A DNA stretch of 64,000 nt from Spirochaetota bacterium (GTDB taxonomy: Bacteria; Spirochaetota; Spirochaetia; CADAEX01). Within the stretch, counting starts at the first letter, position 1; every line of letters begins with the position of its first letter. The position numbers and the translations under genes were made by a program. A model generated the notes under the pieces. The model was not told where the DNA came from, searched no databases, and saw only the letters and a program-made list of their open reading frames with translations. Location: contig WQTU01000139.1 of assembly GCA_009786125.1 (NCBI GenBank), forward strand, positions 72,483-136,482, read 5' to 3'. This document shows, one piece after another, positions 25,141 through 33,466 of this stretch.

Positions 25141-26511
25141 TTATTCTGCCAACATTTTTTTAACTCTTTGCCCTTCCTCAGTCAAGCAATATTTTTGCAA
25201 GCGGCTGTTGGGCTTGCCAGGAATAGTCATTTCAATTAAACTAAGTTTTAATGCGGGCTGAATATAGTTCTGTCTGAAATTTTCTCTGTCACTTAGCTTT
25301 AGATATGCCTGTATTTCTGCCCTATCCCTTTCTCCATCCAGCATTTTTAACAACTCACGGACTTGCGGGGTGACTTGCGGGGTGACTTGCGGGGTGACTT
25401 GCGGGGTGACTTGCTGATTTTTCTCAAAATACTCAACACTAAAAATCATTGGATCCTCTGTAATACCAAGAGAGAGATGCGGATAATCTTTTAACCAATC
25501 TCTAATCCGAATAAAACCTGTTCCATATTTTTCAATATCACCCATTAAGTAAAAAACTTCAGTTAGCAATTTATTTCTATGTCTTGCTTTATAAACATTT
25601 TCTCTCAGATCATTAATCGTTAGCCCATTAAGCAATCGCCCTGGATTGGAAATTTCTATGCGGTCATCAAAAATCTTAATAATTACGTCTGTCGGATTTG
25701 AATAGTCTTTATGAACAATAGCATTAAGCAGCGACTCTCGTATTGCCTGTAATGGAAATTGCCATATTTCTTTTCGTTTAAGTTCTCCTGTAAATTCATA
25801 TCCCAACCTAATATTTCTTTTAACAAAAATCATTGCTTCTTCTACTGCTAAGACCAAAGGGCTTCGAATTAAAAGATCATCAATAATCGTCTCTCTGGTC
25901 TTAAATCTACCAATGTGAATTCCTGTAAAATGCGTTCCAAAAAGAAGCTGCGCTGCACGGGTTAACTTTTCATTTACAACTAATCCGAGTTTTAAAAAAT
26001 CGTCTTTAATATTACTGCCCAAAAGAAGTCTTCCGGATTCAAGCAAGCGTTTCGAAAAGAGAGATATTGCCCTGTCATCTAATTCCTCAAACTTGGTTTC
26101 TACGGGAAAAGAGTCAAAAGAATAACTCAAGCTGATAAGCCTCAATTCAGTAATTTCATCAATAGACAAAATATGGTTTGAATTTTGCTTTCTTATAAAA
26201 TACTTGTTTTTATAAGACACTGGCTTTACTGGAAATTCGCTTACATTTATTTCTACAACAGTTTTGCTATCAATTTCAATAACATTAAAATCCGGAAAAA
26301 TTGCAGGCTGAGTACTTTGTTTGATTTCATTGATCCAACTTTGAATGCTTTCATTAGCAAGCTGTATGCCAACAACTTCTTTTTTATTATTAATACCAAG
26401 ATAAATCTTGCCGCCCCTGGAATTGGAAAAAGCGATAATAGTTTCAATAACTTCTTTGTTGAACGAAGACTTAAATTCTATTGTGTCAGATTCTTTTTCA
26501 GGTATTCGCAT
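25141..26511 (-). CDS. AlbA_2/Schlafen-type ATP-binding putative regulator with QVTP repeats
   Basis: This 456-aa protein begins RIPEKESDTIEFKSSFNKE with AFSNSRGGKIYLGINNKKE, the AlbA_2 (Schlafen-like) nucleic-acid-binding domain (1 to about 130). A GHKL-like ATPase domain follows with AIRESLLNAIVHKDY (about 257-271), FDDRIEISNPGRL, and YGTGFIRIR. After a linker of four to five QVTP repeats, the C-terminus (about 385-456) is a winged helix, LKLSDRENFRQNYIQPALKL, seen in Fic and RecG-like proteins. The family is often annotated as RecG-like; its biology is poorly defined. It sits with 1-nt spacing before a glycosyltransferase gene and is not expected to act in glycan synthesis. See also 34678, 41144 and 58575. 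Confidence 0.8.
   Translation of the reverse strand: MRIPEKESDTIEFKSSFNKEVIETIIAFSNSRGGKIYLGINNKKEVVGIQLANESIQSWINEIKQSTQPAIFPDFNVIEIDSKTVVEINVSEFPVKPVSYKNKYFIRKQNSNHILSIDEITELRLISLSYSFDSFPVETKFEELDDRAISLFSKRLLESGRLLLGSNIKDDFLKLGLVVNEKLTRAAQLLFGTHFTGIHIGRFKTRETIIDDLLIRSPLVLAVEEAMIFVKRNIRLGYEFTGELKRKEIWQFPLQAIRESLLNAIVHKDYSNPTDVIIKIFDDRIEISNPGRLLNGLTINDLRENVYKARHRNKLLTEVFYLMGDIEKYGTGFIRIRDWLKDYPHLSLGITEDPMIFSVEYFEKNQQVTPQVTPQVTPQVTPQVRELLKMLDGERDRAEIQAYLKLSDRENFRQNYIQPALKLSLIEMTIPGKPNSRLQKYCLTEEGQRVKKMLAE
25360..25413. repeat. 12-bp in-frame tandem repeat (GACTTGCGGGGT, about 4.5 copies)
   Basis: Four exact copies plus a partial one lie inside the ATP-binding-protein gene and encode QVTP repeats in the linker between the ATPase and winged-helix domains. 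Unit length is a multiple of three, so copy-number change alters linker length without a frameshift. Confidence 0.95.
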
Positions 26512-26519
26512 CGGTTTTA

Positions 26520-26537
26520 TTATATTTTCTTTAACAC
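26520..26537 (-). repeat. Degenerate copy of the downstream glycosyltransferase start (MLKKI-stop)
   Basis: GTGTTAAAGAAAATATAA encodes MLKKI and a stop. It matches GTGCTAAAAAAAATA at 25139, the first codons of the GT4 gene, from which it is separated by the whole ATP-binding-protein gene. The similarity is short and imperfect, so chance cannot be excluded. Confidence 0.4.
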
Positions 26538-26549
26538 TATTTCATCAAA

Positions 26550-27557
26550 TTAATCTCGGGCAGATTTAATAAATCGCTTTTTTACAGCAAGATACATTTT
26601 TTGTAATCTTCTGGCATTAGCAGCACCAAAAAGCATTATTGCTATGTACTTTTTTTTGCTTGTATATTTGGGCAATGTTTTCAATTTTTCACGAAATTTT
26701 TTATAAACATCTTGATACAGATTTTTATCTTGATGCTTAATCTCTGGTGATATATAAATTCCCTCATAACACAATTCTGCTGCTTTTTTTAACATAAAAC
26801 CACGACCTTCTTTTGTATAAGTTTTTTCGTCTTTCGACCACTCAATTAAGTCATCCACAATTTCAAGCAAACTAAGCACTCTTTTGGGCGAAATTTTTGC
26901 CATAGTCGAGCCTTCTCTGCCTACCCTGTAAGCATAAAACGGCGAATGATTTACTGCTATTTTTTGCTGTGTTGTAAATAAAACCCGTGGAACCCAATGG
27001 TCATCTTCGTGCAGAATTCCTTTCTTGAAAAACAATTTATTTTTTATTAAATATTCCCTGTTGGTAACAAACCAACACAGGGCAAGACAGCACTCTGACT
27101 TTTCAAAACCTCTTACAATTTCTTTGGGTAAACCAAAAACAATTTTTTTATTGTATTTTTTAATTTTTTTTATTTTCCCGTTATCGGTAAACCTAAACCA
27201 ATTTACATTTACAATAACATCGGTTTTATATTCTTGAATAACATCAAATAAATTTTGAAGAGTATTATTATCTGCGAACTTGTCATCGCTGTCCAGCAAA
27301 ACAACATATCCCCCGGTCGCCTGCAAAATTCCTGTATTTCGTGCATCGCTCGGACCGCTGTTTTCCTTGTGAATAACTTTAATTCTTTTATCTTTTTTTG
27401 CATATTCATCGCAAATCGCAGGGCAGTTGTCCGGAGAACCATCATCTACCAAAACACATTCATAATCTGCAAACGTTTGCGACAAAACACTTTGAATACA
27501 CTCATTTAAATATTTTTCAGTATTGTAAACAGGAGTTATGATTGAAAAGAACGGCAT
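26550..27557 (-). CDS. Glycosyltransferase family 2
   Basis: This 335-aa inverting GT-A enzyme begins PFFSIITPVYNTEKYLNECI. The nucleotide-binding region has CVLVDDGSPDNCPAICDEYA (about 34-53), then SGPSDARNTGI and VVLLDSDDKF with the DxD motif (about 90-99). A general-base region LHEDDHWVPR lies near 182-191. The C-terminal 40 residues are basic and may contact the membrane. It lies between the AlbA_2-type gene and the next glycan gene with 20-40 bp spacing. Donor unknown. Confidence 0.88.
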   Translation of the reverse strand: MPFFSIITPVYNTEKYLNECIQSVLSQTFADYECVLVDDGSPDNCPAICDEYAKKDKRIKVIHKENSGPSDARNTGILQATGGYVVLLDSDDKFADNNTLQNLFDVIQEYKTDVIVNVNWFRFTDNGKIKKIKKYNKKIVFGLPKEIVRGFEKSECCLALCWFVTNREYLIKNKLFFKKGILHEDDHWVPRVLFTTQQKIAVNHSPFYAYRVGREGSTMAKISPKRVLSLLEIVDDLIEWSKDEKTYTKEGRGFMLKKAAELCYEGIYISPEIKHQDKNLYQDVYKKFREKLKTLPKYTSKKKYIAIMLFGAANARRLQKMYLAVKKRFIKSARD

Positions 27558-27577
27558 TGCTCATTTCCTTTATCAGA

Positions 27578-28351
27578 TCAGCTTTTAAATATTTTTTTTA
27601 TTTTTCTCTTTATTCTTGCCAATAACTTCCATTTCTTATCCCTTTTTGCCCATATAGGATATTCTTTTAATGATTCCCAATCTAAAGAGTATTGCTCGTC
27701 ATGCGAAATACACGGTACTTTATTTAATTTTGCCAATATTGACCACACACTCTGGTCATGCCGATGTTTTTGGAATTCAGGAAAATTGTCACTTTTTGAA
27801 GCGGAGTCATCGACAAGTGAAAAGTCATCATAAAATACTTTCAAATATTTATTTATTATTTCAATACTTTGAGGACATTTTTTTATGAACATTACAGTTC
27901 CAACAATTTGGCTGGGAAAAATATCTTCTCGTGTTCTAACATTAAAATAATCAAATAAATCGCCCTTTGTCCATTGCTTTTCTGTAAACCAAGGCATATC
28001 AAAGGCGAGTAATCCTGTTTCAGATTGGCTAACTAGTTCAAAATATTCACGTAATCTTTTTGTGCCATTTTTATTTAAATGGCATCCTATATCGGTATAT
28101 TGCAGCAAATCGTTTTCATCCATTTTCGATAAAGTTTGTAAAATTATTTGCGGCTTCCACACCCAGTAACCGAATCCTCGCAAATTAAATTTGTCCTTAA
28201 AATGATTGTAAAAATCTTCATTCAAATCATCTTCGGTATATAAATAAACACCATCATACACATTCATTTGTTTTGCCTGTTTAGCAAATCTTTCTAGAGA
28301 AGCTTTTAATCTTTTATCTGCAAATCCACAAAGATATTTTTTCCCAACCAC
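27578..28351 (-). CDS. Putative glycosyltransferase of an unnamed polysaccharide-locus family
   Basis: This 257-aa cytosolic protein has FGYWVWKPQIILQTLSKM (about 80-97), followed by LLQYTDIGCHLN in the place of a GT-A DxD motif, LAFDMPWFTEKQW, and HRHDQSVWSILAKL (about 196-209). This 'YWVWKP...TDIG' pattern recurs in capsule and O-antigen loci, and I know it only as an uncharacterised GT-A-like family. It is followed 2 nt downstream of its neighbour's stop and precedes the GT2 at 26550 by 20 bp, so it is within the operon. Specificity unknown. Confidence 0.6.
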   Translation of the reverse strand: MVGKKYLCGFADKRLKASLERFAKQAKQMNVYDGVYLYTEDDLNEDFYNHFKDKFNLRGFGYWVWKPQIILQTLSKMDENDLLQYTDIGCHLNKNGTKRLREYFELVSQSETGLLAFDMPWFTEKQWTKGDLFDYFNVRTREDIFPSQIVGTVMFIKKCPQSIEIINKYLKVFYDDFSLVDDSASKSDNFPEFQKHRHDQSVWSILAKLNKVPCISHDEQYSLDWESLKEYPIWAKRDKKWKLLARIKRKIKKIFKS

Positions 28352-28352
28352 A

Positions 28353-30200
28353 TCATTCCTCTTGCATATATTTGTTTCTGATATTTTTCATGGATTCGCT
28401 TACCGTATGCTTTAACTTATCTTTATATAACTGTAACAGCATAAAAATTTTATCAACTGCTGTGTCGCAAAAAAAAGACTTACTGATAAAAGATTTATAT
28501 TTTTTTTCATCTAAATAGAGTGTCTTGATTTCATTTAAAAGAGAATTATTATTTGAATTATCCAAAGCGTCATACCAGAGAATTATATCAGGATTTATAA
28601 TACCCGGCTCAGGATCTTTACTCCATCCATTATAAATTGGAATACAGCCAGAGTATAAAGATTGGAATAATTTTTCCGTAACATATCCCGGGCTTATTGA
28701 GTTTTCCGGGCAAATATTAAATTTGAACTGCTGTAAATAAACAGATTTATCGTTTCTATATAGCTTATGCAAAGTATTATCGTTATGCAATAATCTTCCT
28801 GGGCAATTAACATAGGCTATTTTGGAGACATCATTATAGATTTTTGCCTTAATTCCGGATTTGTCGTGACTCGCAACAAGAGCGCAAAACTTTGATTTTT
28901 CATATGGTTTTTTAAACGCATCCAATATTTTTTTTATTTCATCTTTTGTATTGTTTGGAGAAAAATAGTAAAGCAACCATAGTGGGAAACGAATATAATT
29001 ATCTGCTTTGATGTAATCAAATCCAATGGATAGCGATACATTTTCTACACAATTTCCTTTATATTCTGCATTTGGATATACATTGGTATTTTCGCCGCTA
29101 AAAAACACTTTACATGCTGTTTTTGATTTTTGCAATTTTTTCTTTTTTCCAAAAACCGAAAAAAATTGAATATGAGGCTTATAATACTTTACTGTTTTAT
29201 ATGAAATTCGATTAGCAGAAAAAGCTTCGGAGACAGGCATTAAGAAAAAATCATGCGGAATATCGCCAAAGTTGGTAAACCTTATACGAATTGATTTATC
29301 AAAACAAGAGGAGATAGCTTCTCTCAAAAAAGAAACAGGTTTATTAATTGTAGCAAATGATTTCTTTATTTTTGACGCGAGCTTGGCACATATTATCATA
29401 ATCGTGAGCGCTTTGGGAAATATGTGCTTATATGCTTTTAATATAAATGTTAGTGATTTTGTATTGCCATATTTTTCAGCAATTGTTCCATAAGCCGATC
29501 TGCGGTAACCCTGATATTCTAATATAGTATCCGATAAATCTTTGAAAACATTCTGAAAGAAAGATATATTCTCCATTTTCTGTTCAACAGAATGCTGTGA
29601 TCCTAATCCATCAATATCAAACACAGAAATATTTGTTTTAATATAAGTAAAAGTACTTTTGTGCTCCCATAATTCTTTTACAAAAAATTCCCAATCAGAA
29701 GCCAGGCGCAAGTTTTCATTATAAAAACCATGTTCTAAAAATAGTTTTCTTTTGATTAATGAATTTTGATGACTTATTGGATGATACAATAAATAATTAA
29801 TGCCCATTTGTTTTGGAAATTTAAAAACTGAACCATCGGAATCAACCCTGTCGCTGTAGTAAATATCAGCAGGAATATAATTTTCTATTTCAATAAAAAC
29901 ATCGTGCAATGTAGTTGAAGAAATTAACCAATCGCCGCTATTTAGAAATACACAATATTCTCCCCGCGCTTTGCGTATACCCTTATTCATTGCATTATAA
30001 ATTCCCGTATCAGGTTCGCTTACCCAATATGTAATTTTTTCTGCATATTGTCTAATAACATCTACACTGCCGTCAGTAGAACCGCCATCAATAACAATAT
30101 ACTCAAAATCCGTGAATGTTTGAGAGACTACACTTTCGATGGTTTTACGTAAGCCTTGGGAATTGTTGAGGTTGATTGTTATTATTGATAGTTTAGGCAT
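28353..30200 (-). CDS. Two-domain glycosyltransferase: GT2 fused to GT10 (fucosyltransferase-like)
   Basis: This 615-aa protein begins with a GT2 domain: KLSIITINLNNSQGLRKTI (about 3-21), VIDGGSTDGSVDVI, and FLNSGDWL. After a linker of about 100 residues there is a GT10 alpha-1,3/1,4-fucosyltransferase-type domain (about 320-600) with the family signature FKFNICPENSISPGYVTEKL (about 488-507), followed by SGCIPIYNG. GT10 enzymes use GDP-L-fucose, which the window can make (gmd, fcl at 60959-63192). I infer that one protein adds two consecutive residues, the second probably L-fucose. It starts just after decayed sequence at 30193-30385. Confidence 0.82.
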   Translation of the reverse strand: MPKLSIITINLNNSQGLRKTIESVVSQTFTDFEYIVIDGGSTDGSVDVIRQYAEKITYWVSEPDTGIYNAMNKGIRKARGEYCVFLNSGDWLISSTTLHDVFIEIENYIPADIYYSDRVDSDGSVFKFPKQMGINYLLYHPISHQNSLIKRKLFLEHGFYNENLRLASDWEFFVKELWEHKSTFTYIKTNISVFDIDGLGSQHSVEQKMENISFFQNVFKDLSDTILEYQGYRRSAYGTIAEKYGNTKSLTFILKAYKHIFPKALTIMIICAKLASKIKKSFATINKPVSFLREAISSCFDKSIRIRFTNFGDIPHDFFLMPVSEAFSANRISYKTVKYYKPHIQFFSVFGKKKKLQKSKTACKVFFSGENTNVYPNAEYKGNCVENVSLSIGFDYIKADNYIRFPLWLLYYFSPNNTKDEIKKILDAFKKPYEKSKFCALVASHDKSGIKAKIYNDVSKIAYVNCPGRLLHNDNTLHKLYRNDKSVYLQQFKFNICPENSISPGYVTEKLFQSLYSGCIPIYNGWSKDPEPGIINPDIILWYDALDNSNNNSLLNEIKTLYLDEKKYKSFISKSFFCDTAVDKIFMLLQLYKDKLKHTVSESMKNIRNKYMQEE

Positions 30201-30385
30201 TGTAAATATTCCTATAAAGTTGTATCTTATTTTTTACCTGCACCGAAATATCCCCATTATCATCTGGAATTATATGTAAGATTTTTATTTAACAGAGTCT
30301 CTCTTTCAATACGCCATTTCCCCGGCAGAAAACTTAATTTTACATCTTGGTTTTCCGGCGGCTTTCTATAATTTACGTATTTGTT
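30193..30385 (-). pseudogene. Decayed C-terminal fragment of an unrecognised protein
   Basis: Directly after the GT4 stop at 30386, in the same frame, about 43 codons read NKYVNYRKPPENQDVKLSFL onwards with coding-like composition to a stop. After one frameshift the reading continues as DDNGDISVQVKNKIQLYR to a stop overlapping the next gene's ATG. No start codon is usable. I do not recognise the parent family. Confidence 0.4.
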
Positions 30386-31513
30386 TCATAATGCTTTTTT
30401 ATATACTTCTATTGTTTCTTGATAACACTTTTCCCAGGAGAAAATTTTTATTCGTTTTTTTCCTTTAATAATTAACTCATTTTGGAGAGTTGGAGAACAA
30501 ATTACTCGTTCAATTTGAGTGCGCATATCATCAATACTATATGGATTAAAATATAATGCCGCATCACCGCCAACTTCAGGCAGAGAGCTGGTGTTAGACA
30601 GAACAGCAGGGCAATTTGTAGCAAATGCTTCAAGTACAGGAATGCCAAATCCTTCATATAGCGATGGAAAAACAAAGGCAGATGCTTTTGAATACAATTT
30701 AATTAATTCATTATCTAAAGCGGCGTATTTACTAATTGTTCTATCAGCAATACCTAAGCTATTGAGCAACTCCATTTCATCGTCAGAAAAAAGCGCACCA
30801 GTACAAATCAAATGCATATCATATTTTTTAAGTAAGGGAGCCACTGCTCGAGAAAAAGTATCAAAGTTTTTATATCCCCACCTTGCACCAGTAAACAAAA
30901 TGTAATTCTCTTTTTTACTGATATATTCAATTTCTGGAAAAGAAGAAGCAAGATAAACAACATTTATTTTTTCCTGTACTTCTGGGAAAAACTTGATTAA
31001 GTCATTTTTTGTATGATCAGAAATAGTTATAATTTGGTCAGCAGCTAAAATTAATTTTGCTTTATGTGGAATAGTGTGTTTATCAGAATGGAAAAAATTC
31101 TGGAGGCACTCATGAATCATATCATATACTGTTAATACAAATGGCTTCCCTTTCAGATGCTTTAAAAAATATGGATCATAATATGTTGGATGAAAAACCG
31201 TATAATCATTTCTTCTTCTGACATGCGCATTTGATAAATCTTTATTAGACTTTTTATTAAACAAATAATTATAGCAATTAATCAGTCGCCCTTTTCCTTT
31301 AAAATTAAATTTTGTCAAAAATTTTTTTTTCTTATATTCAGCTCTTGGAAGTAAATTATATTGCTTGAAACACTCTTCTCTTAGGTAAACATTGTCGGTA
31401 TACCGCAAAGATAATTTTGCATCTAAGTTACGCTTGAGGAGTTCGGAAAAATAACGGGATATACCACCTATATTTTGAATTTCAAATACTTGGTGATCAT
31501 AAAGAATTTTCAT
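30386..31513 (-). CDS. Glycosyltransferase family 4 (GT-B fold, mannosyltransferase-like)
   Basis: This 375-aa GT4 has an N-terminal domain with FEIQNIGGISRYFSELLKR (about 9-27) and TVYDMIHECLQNFF (about 127-140). The C-terminal part has NYILFTGARWGYKNFDTFSR (about 202-221), LYSKASAFVFPSLYEGFGIP (about 271-290) and VLEAFA, giving the E(x7)E signature. This GGISRYF-type N-terminus is common among WbaZ/WbdA-like mannosyltransferases in O-antigen loci. Its first 17 bases overlap the end of the upstream reductase gene. A GDP-hexose donor is plausible given the adjacent Rmd-like gene, but this is inference. Confidence 0.87.
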   Translation of the reverse strand: MKILYDHQVFEIQNIGGISRYFSELLKRNLDAKLSLRYTDNVYLREECFKQYNLLPRAEYKKKKFLTKFNFKGKGRLINCYNYLFNKKSNKDLSNAHVRRRNDYTVFHPTYYDPYFLKHLKGKPFVLTVYDMIHECLQNFFHSDKHTIPHKAKLILAADQIITISDHTKNDLIKFFPEVQEKINVVYLASSFPEIEYISKKENYILFTGARWGYKNFDTFSRAVAPLLKKYDMHLICTGALFSDDEMELLNSLGIADRTISKYAALDNELIKLYSKASAFVFPSLYEGFGIPVLEAFATNCPAVLSNTSSLPEVGGDAALYFNPYSIDDMRTQIERVICSPTLQNELIIKGKKRIKIFSWEKCYQETIEVYKKAL

Positions 31514-32477
31514 TTTTTTCTAATCCATATTTCCAATGAGCAATTATATCATGTAAGCTATCGGCAAGCGAGATTTTCGGCTGCCAACCAATTTCTTTTA
31601 CAATTTTTGTATTATCTCCAATTATGATATTATTATCATTTGGGCGTATTTTAGCTTCATCTGTTTCAATTTCAATTTTTATGCTTAATAAGTCAGAGAT
31701 TATATCAATAATTTCTTTAAGACTTCTTCCTGTTCCGGAACAAATATTATATGCTTCACCAGAAACACCTCTTTGCAGTAACATATAGTATGCCTTGACA
31801 ACATCACGAACATCAACAAAATCACGAATTATCGAAACATTTCCTGTAATTAATCTAACACGATCAGATTGCTCTGCCATGAGTATTTGCTTTATAAATG
31901 AAGGTATTACAAATATATCTGACTGCCTAGGACCAATATGATTAAATGAACGTGTAAGAATTATATCTACATTATATGACGAAACATAACACTGTGACAA
32001 CATTTCCTGAGAAACTCTTGCAATAGCATATGGACTAAGCGGCTTCAGAGGAGCAGATTCTTTAATAGGAATGTTGTCGAGGGAAACATTACCATATTCT
32101 TCTGATGATCCAATGGATAATAAACGGCACATAATATTATTCTTGCGGAGAATTTCGACTAAATTTAAGAAAATATTGGTGTTATTAATAAAAGATGTAA
32201 TTGGCTCAATCCAGCTCTTTGCCACGCTACTTAAAGATGCTAGATGTATAATATAAGTTGGCTGAAAAGAAACAATGATTGTTTCCAGGCTTGAATAATC
32301 TAATAGATTATTTTTAGTAAAATGTAATTGTATATTAGAAAACGTGTTGACTTTATAATTCGGCAAATTTATATCTATGCCAAGAACAACACAATCTTCT
32401 TTAATAGAATTTAAATATTCAAGAAAATAATATGCAACAAATCCAGAAACACCAGTGATTAAATATTTTTTTGTCAT
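31497..32477 (-). CDS. NAD-dependent sugar-nucleotide reductase/epimerase, Rmd-like
   Basis: This 326-aa extended short-chain dehydrogenase has the coenzyme motif LITGVSGFVAYYFLEYL (about 6-22) and YIIHLASLSSVAKSW (about 75-89). It resembles GDP-4-keto-6-deoxy-D-mannose reductase (Rmd) through SRSFNHIGPRQSD-type sequence (TRSFNHIGPRQSD). Rmd acts on the Gmd product to give GDP-D-rhamnose, competing with Fcl. The usual catalytic YxxxK appears here as YAIARVSQE, Tyr with Arg in place of Lys. It is translationally linked to the GT4 that follows (17-bp overlap). Dehydratase or epimerase activity on another nucleotide sugar is possible. Confidence 0.75.
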   Translation of the reverse strand: MTKKYLITGVSGFVAYYFLEYLNSIKEDCVVLGIDINLPNYKVNTFSNIQLHFTKNNLLDYSSLETIIVSFQPTYIIHLASLSSVAKSWIEPITSFINNTNIFLNLVEILRKNNIMCRLLSIGSSEEYGNVSLDNIPIKESAPLKPLSPYAIARVSQEMLSQCYVSSYNVDIILTRSFNHIGPRQSDIFVIPSFIKQILMAEQSDRVRLITGNVSIIRDFVDVRDVVKAYYMLLQRGVSGEAYNICSGTGRSLKEIIDIISDLLSIKIEIETDEAKIRPNDNNIIIGDNTKIVKEIGWQPKISLADSLHDIIAHWKYGLEKNENSL

Positions 32478-32503
32478 TTTACTTTTACTTCTTATTTGAA
32501 TAT

Positions 32504-33400
32504 TTATTTGCTCTTCTTATTCATAATCATTGATTTTGCAAATAAAAAGTCCTTTTCAATCAGCGAAATTCTCTCTTTGCTATTTTCATGTTTGAAAAAG
32601 CATCTATGCAAACGGCGTAAAGCACGTTGCAACCATGTTGGTTTGTTATTATCAAAAACAGAAATATTTATATTTTTGTCTGTTAGCAGATGGAGATTAC
32701 TATTTAAATGAAATATATTTAATCCAAATTTTTTTGCAAGAATTTTTAATGTTAATGCTGTGTAAAACGCAATATGTTGCCCTGCCTCTGGCGCAAAATA
32801 CCACCAGTCGCTTGTAGAAGCTAGTTTTATATCTGGTTGTAATTCTGTAGAAAAAAGAATCGTGTTCGAATACTTCAACATATTTTCGACTTCACGCAAA
32901 GGTTCGGACAAATGTTCAAAAACCTCAAAACAGGTTAACATTTCAAATGGATATCCCCATCCCCCTTCGTATTCTTTTATTTCTCTTTCAATATCATTTG
33001 CATCAAAATATTGTGCAAAAATATTTTTGCAGTATTTATCATATCTATAAAAATCATAGCCTTTATCCCTCATCAATCTGACAAATAAACCATAGCCACC
33101 ACCATAATCCAAAAATTTACCATCAGGGTTTGTTATTTTATTCAATATAGGGGGCAATAGATTGCCATAAATTATGTTTCTCTGTACATAACCAACATCA
33201 ATACTTGTAATAGCATCACCATATGCTTCTTCAAGCCAATATGGCTCTTCTGTATGCAAAAAACCACAATAGTTGCACTTGAAGTATCTTACATTATACT
33301 TATTCAACACTAAGCCATCAAAAACAAATTCTATACTTGCGTCGCAGATTTTGCAGTGTTTTGAAATAGCATTATTTGACATATTGTTTTTCTTACTCAT
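32504..33400 (-). CDS. Class I SAM-dependent methyltransferase with N-terminal zinc-binding cysteines
   Basis: This 298-aa protein carries two Cys pairs near the N-terminus (HCKICD and FKCNYCGF) that could bind zinc. The SAM-binding motif I, GKFLDYGGGYGLFVRLM, follows (about 95-111), then FEMLTCFEVFEHLSEPLREV (motif II region). It resembles methyltransferases of sugar-nucleotide or glycan tailoring loci. I chose ATG 33400; an open frame continues 17 codons upstream to a GTG without Shine-Dalgarno, and MSNN at 33382 is also possible. Substrate unknown; probably a sugar hydroxyl. Confidence 0.78.
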   Translation of the reverse strand: MSKKNNMSNNAISKHCKICDASIEFVFDGLVLNKYNVRYFKCNYCGFLHTEEPYWLEEAYGDAITSIDVGYVQRNIIYGNLLPPILNKITNPDGKFLDYGGGYGLFVRLMRDKGYDFYRYDKYCKNIFAQYFDANDIEREIKEYEGGWGYPFEMLTCFEVFEHLSEPLREVENMLKYSNTILFSTELQPDIKLASTSDWWYFAPEAGQHIAFYTALTLKILAKKFGLNIFHLNSNLHLLTDKNINISVFDNNKPTWLQRALRRLHRCFFKHENSKERISLIEKDFLFAKSMIMNKKSK

Positions 33401-33466
33401 TGAACATATGTGTTTTGTTGTGAACAAACATAATTTCAAAACAAATGCCACAAGGCATACTCTTCA

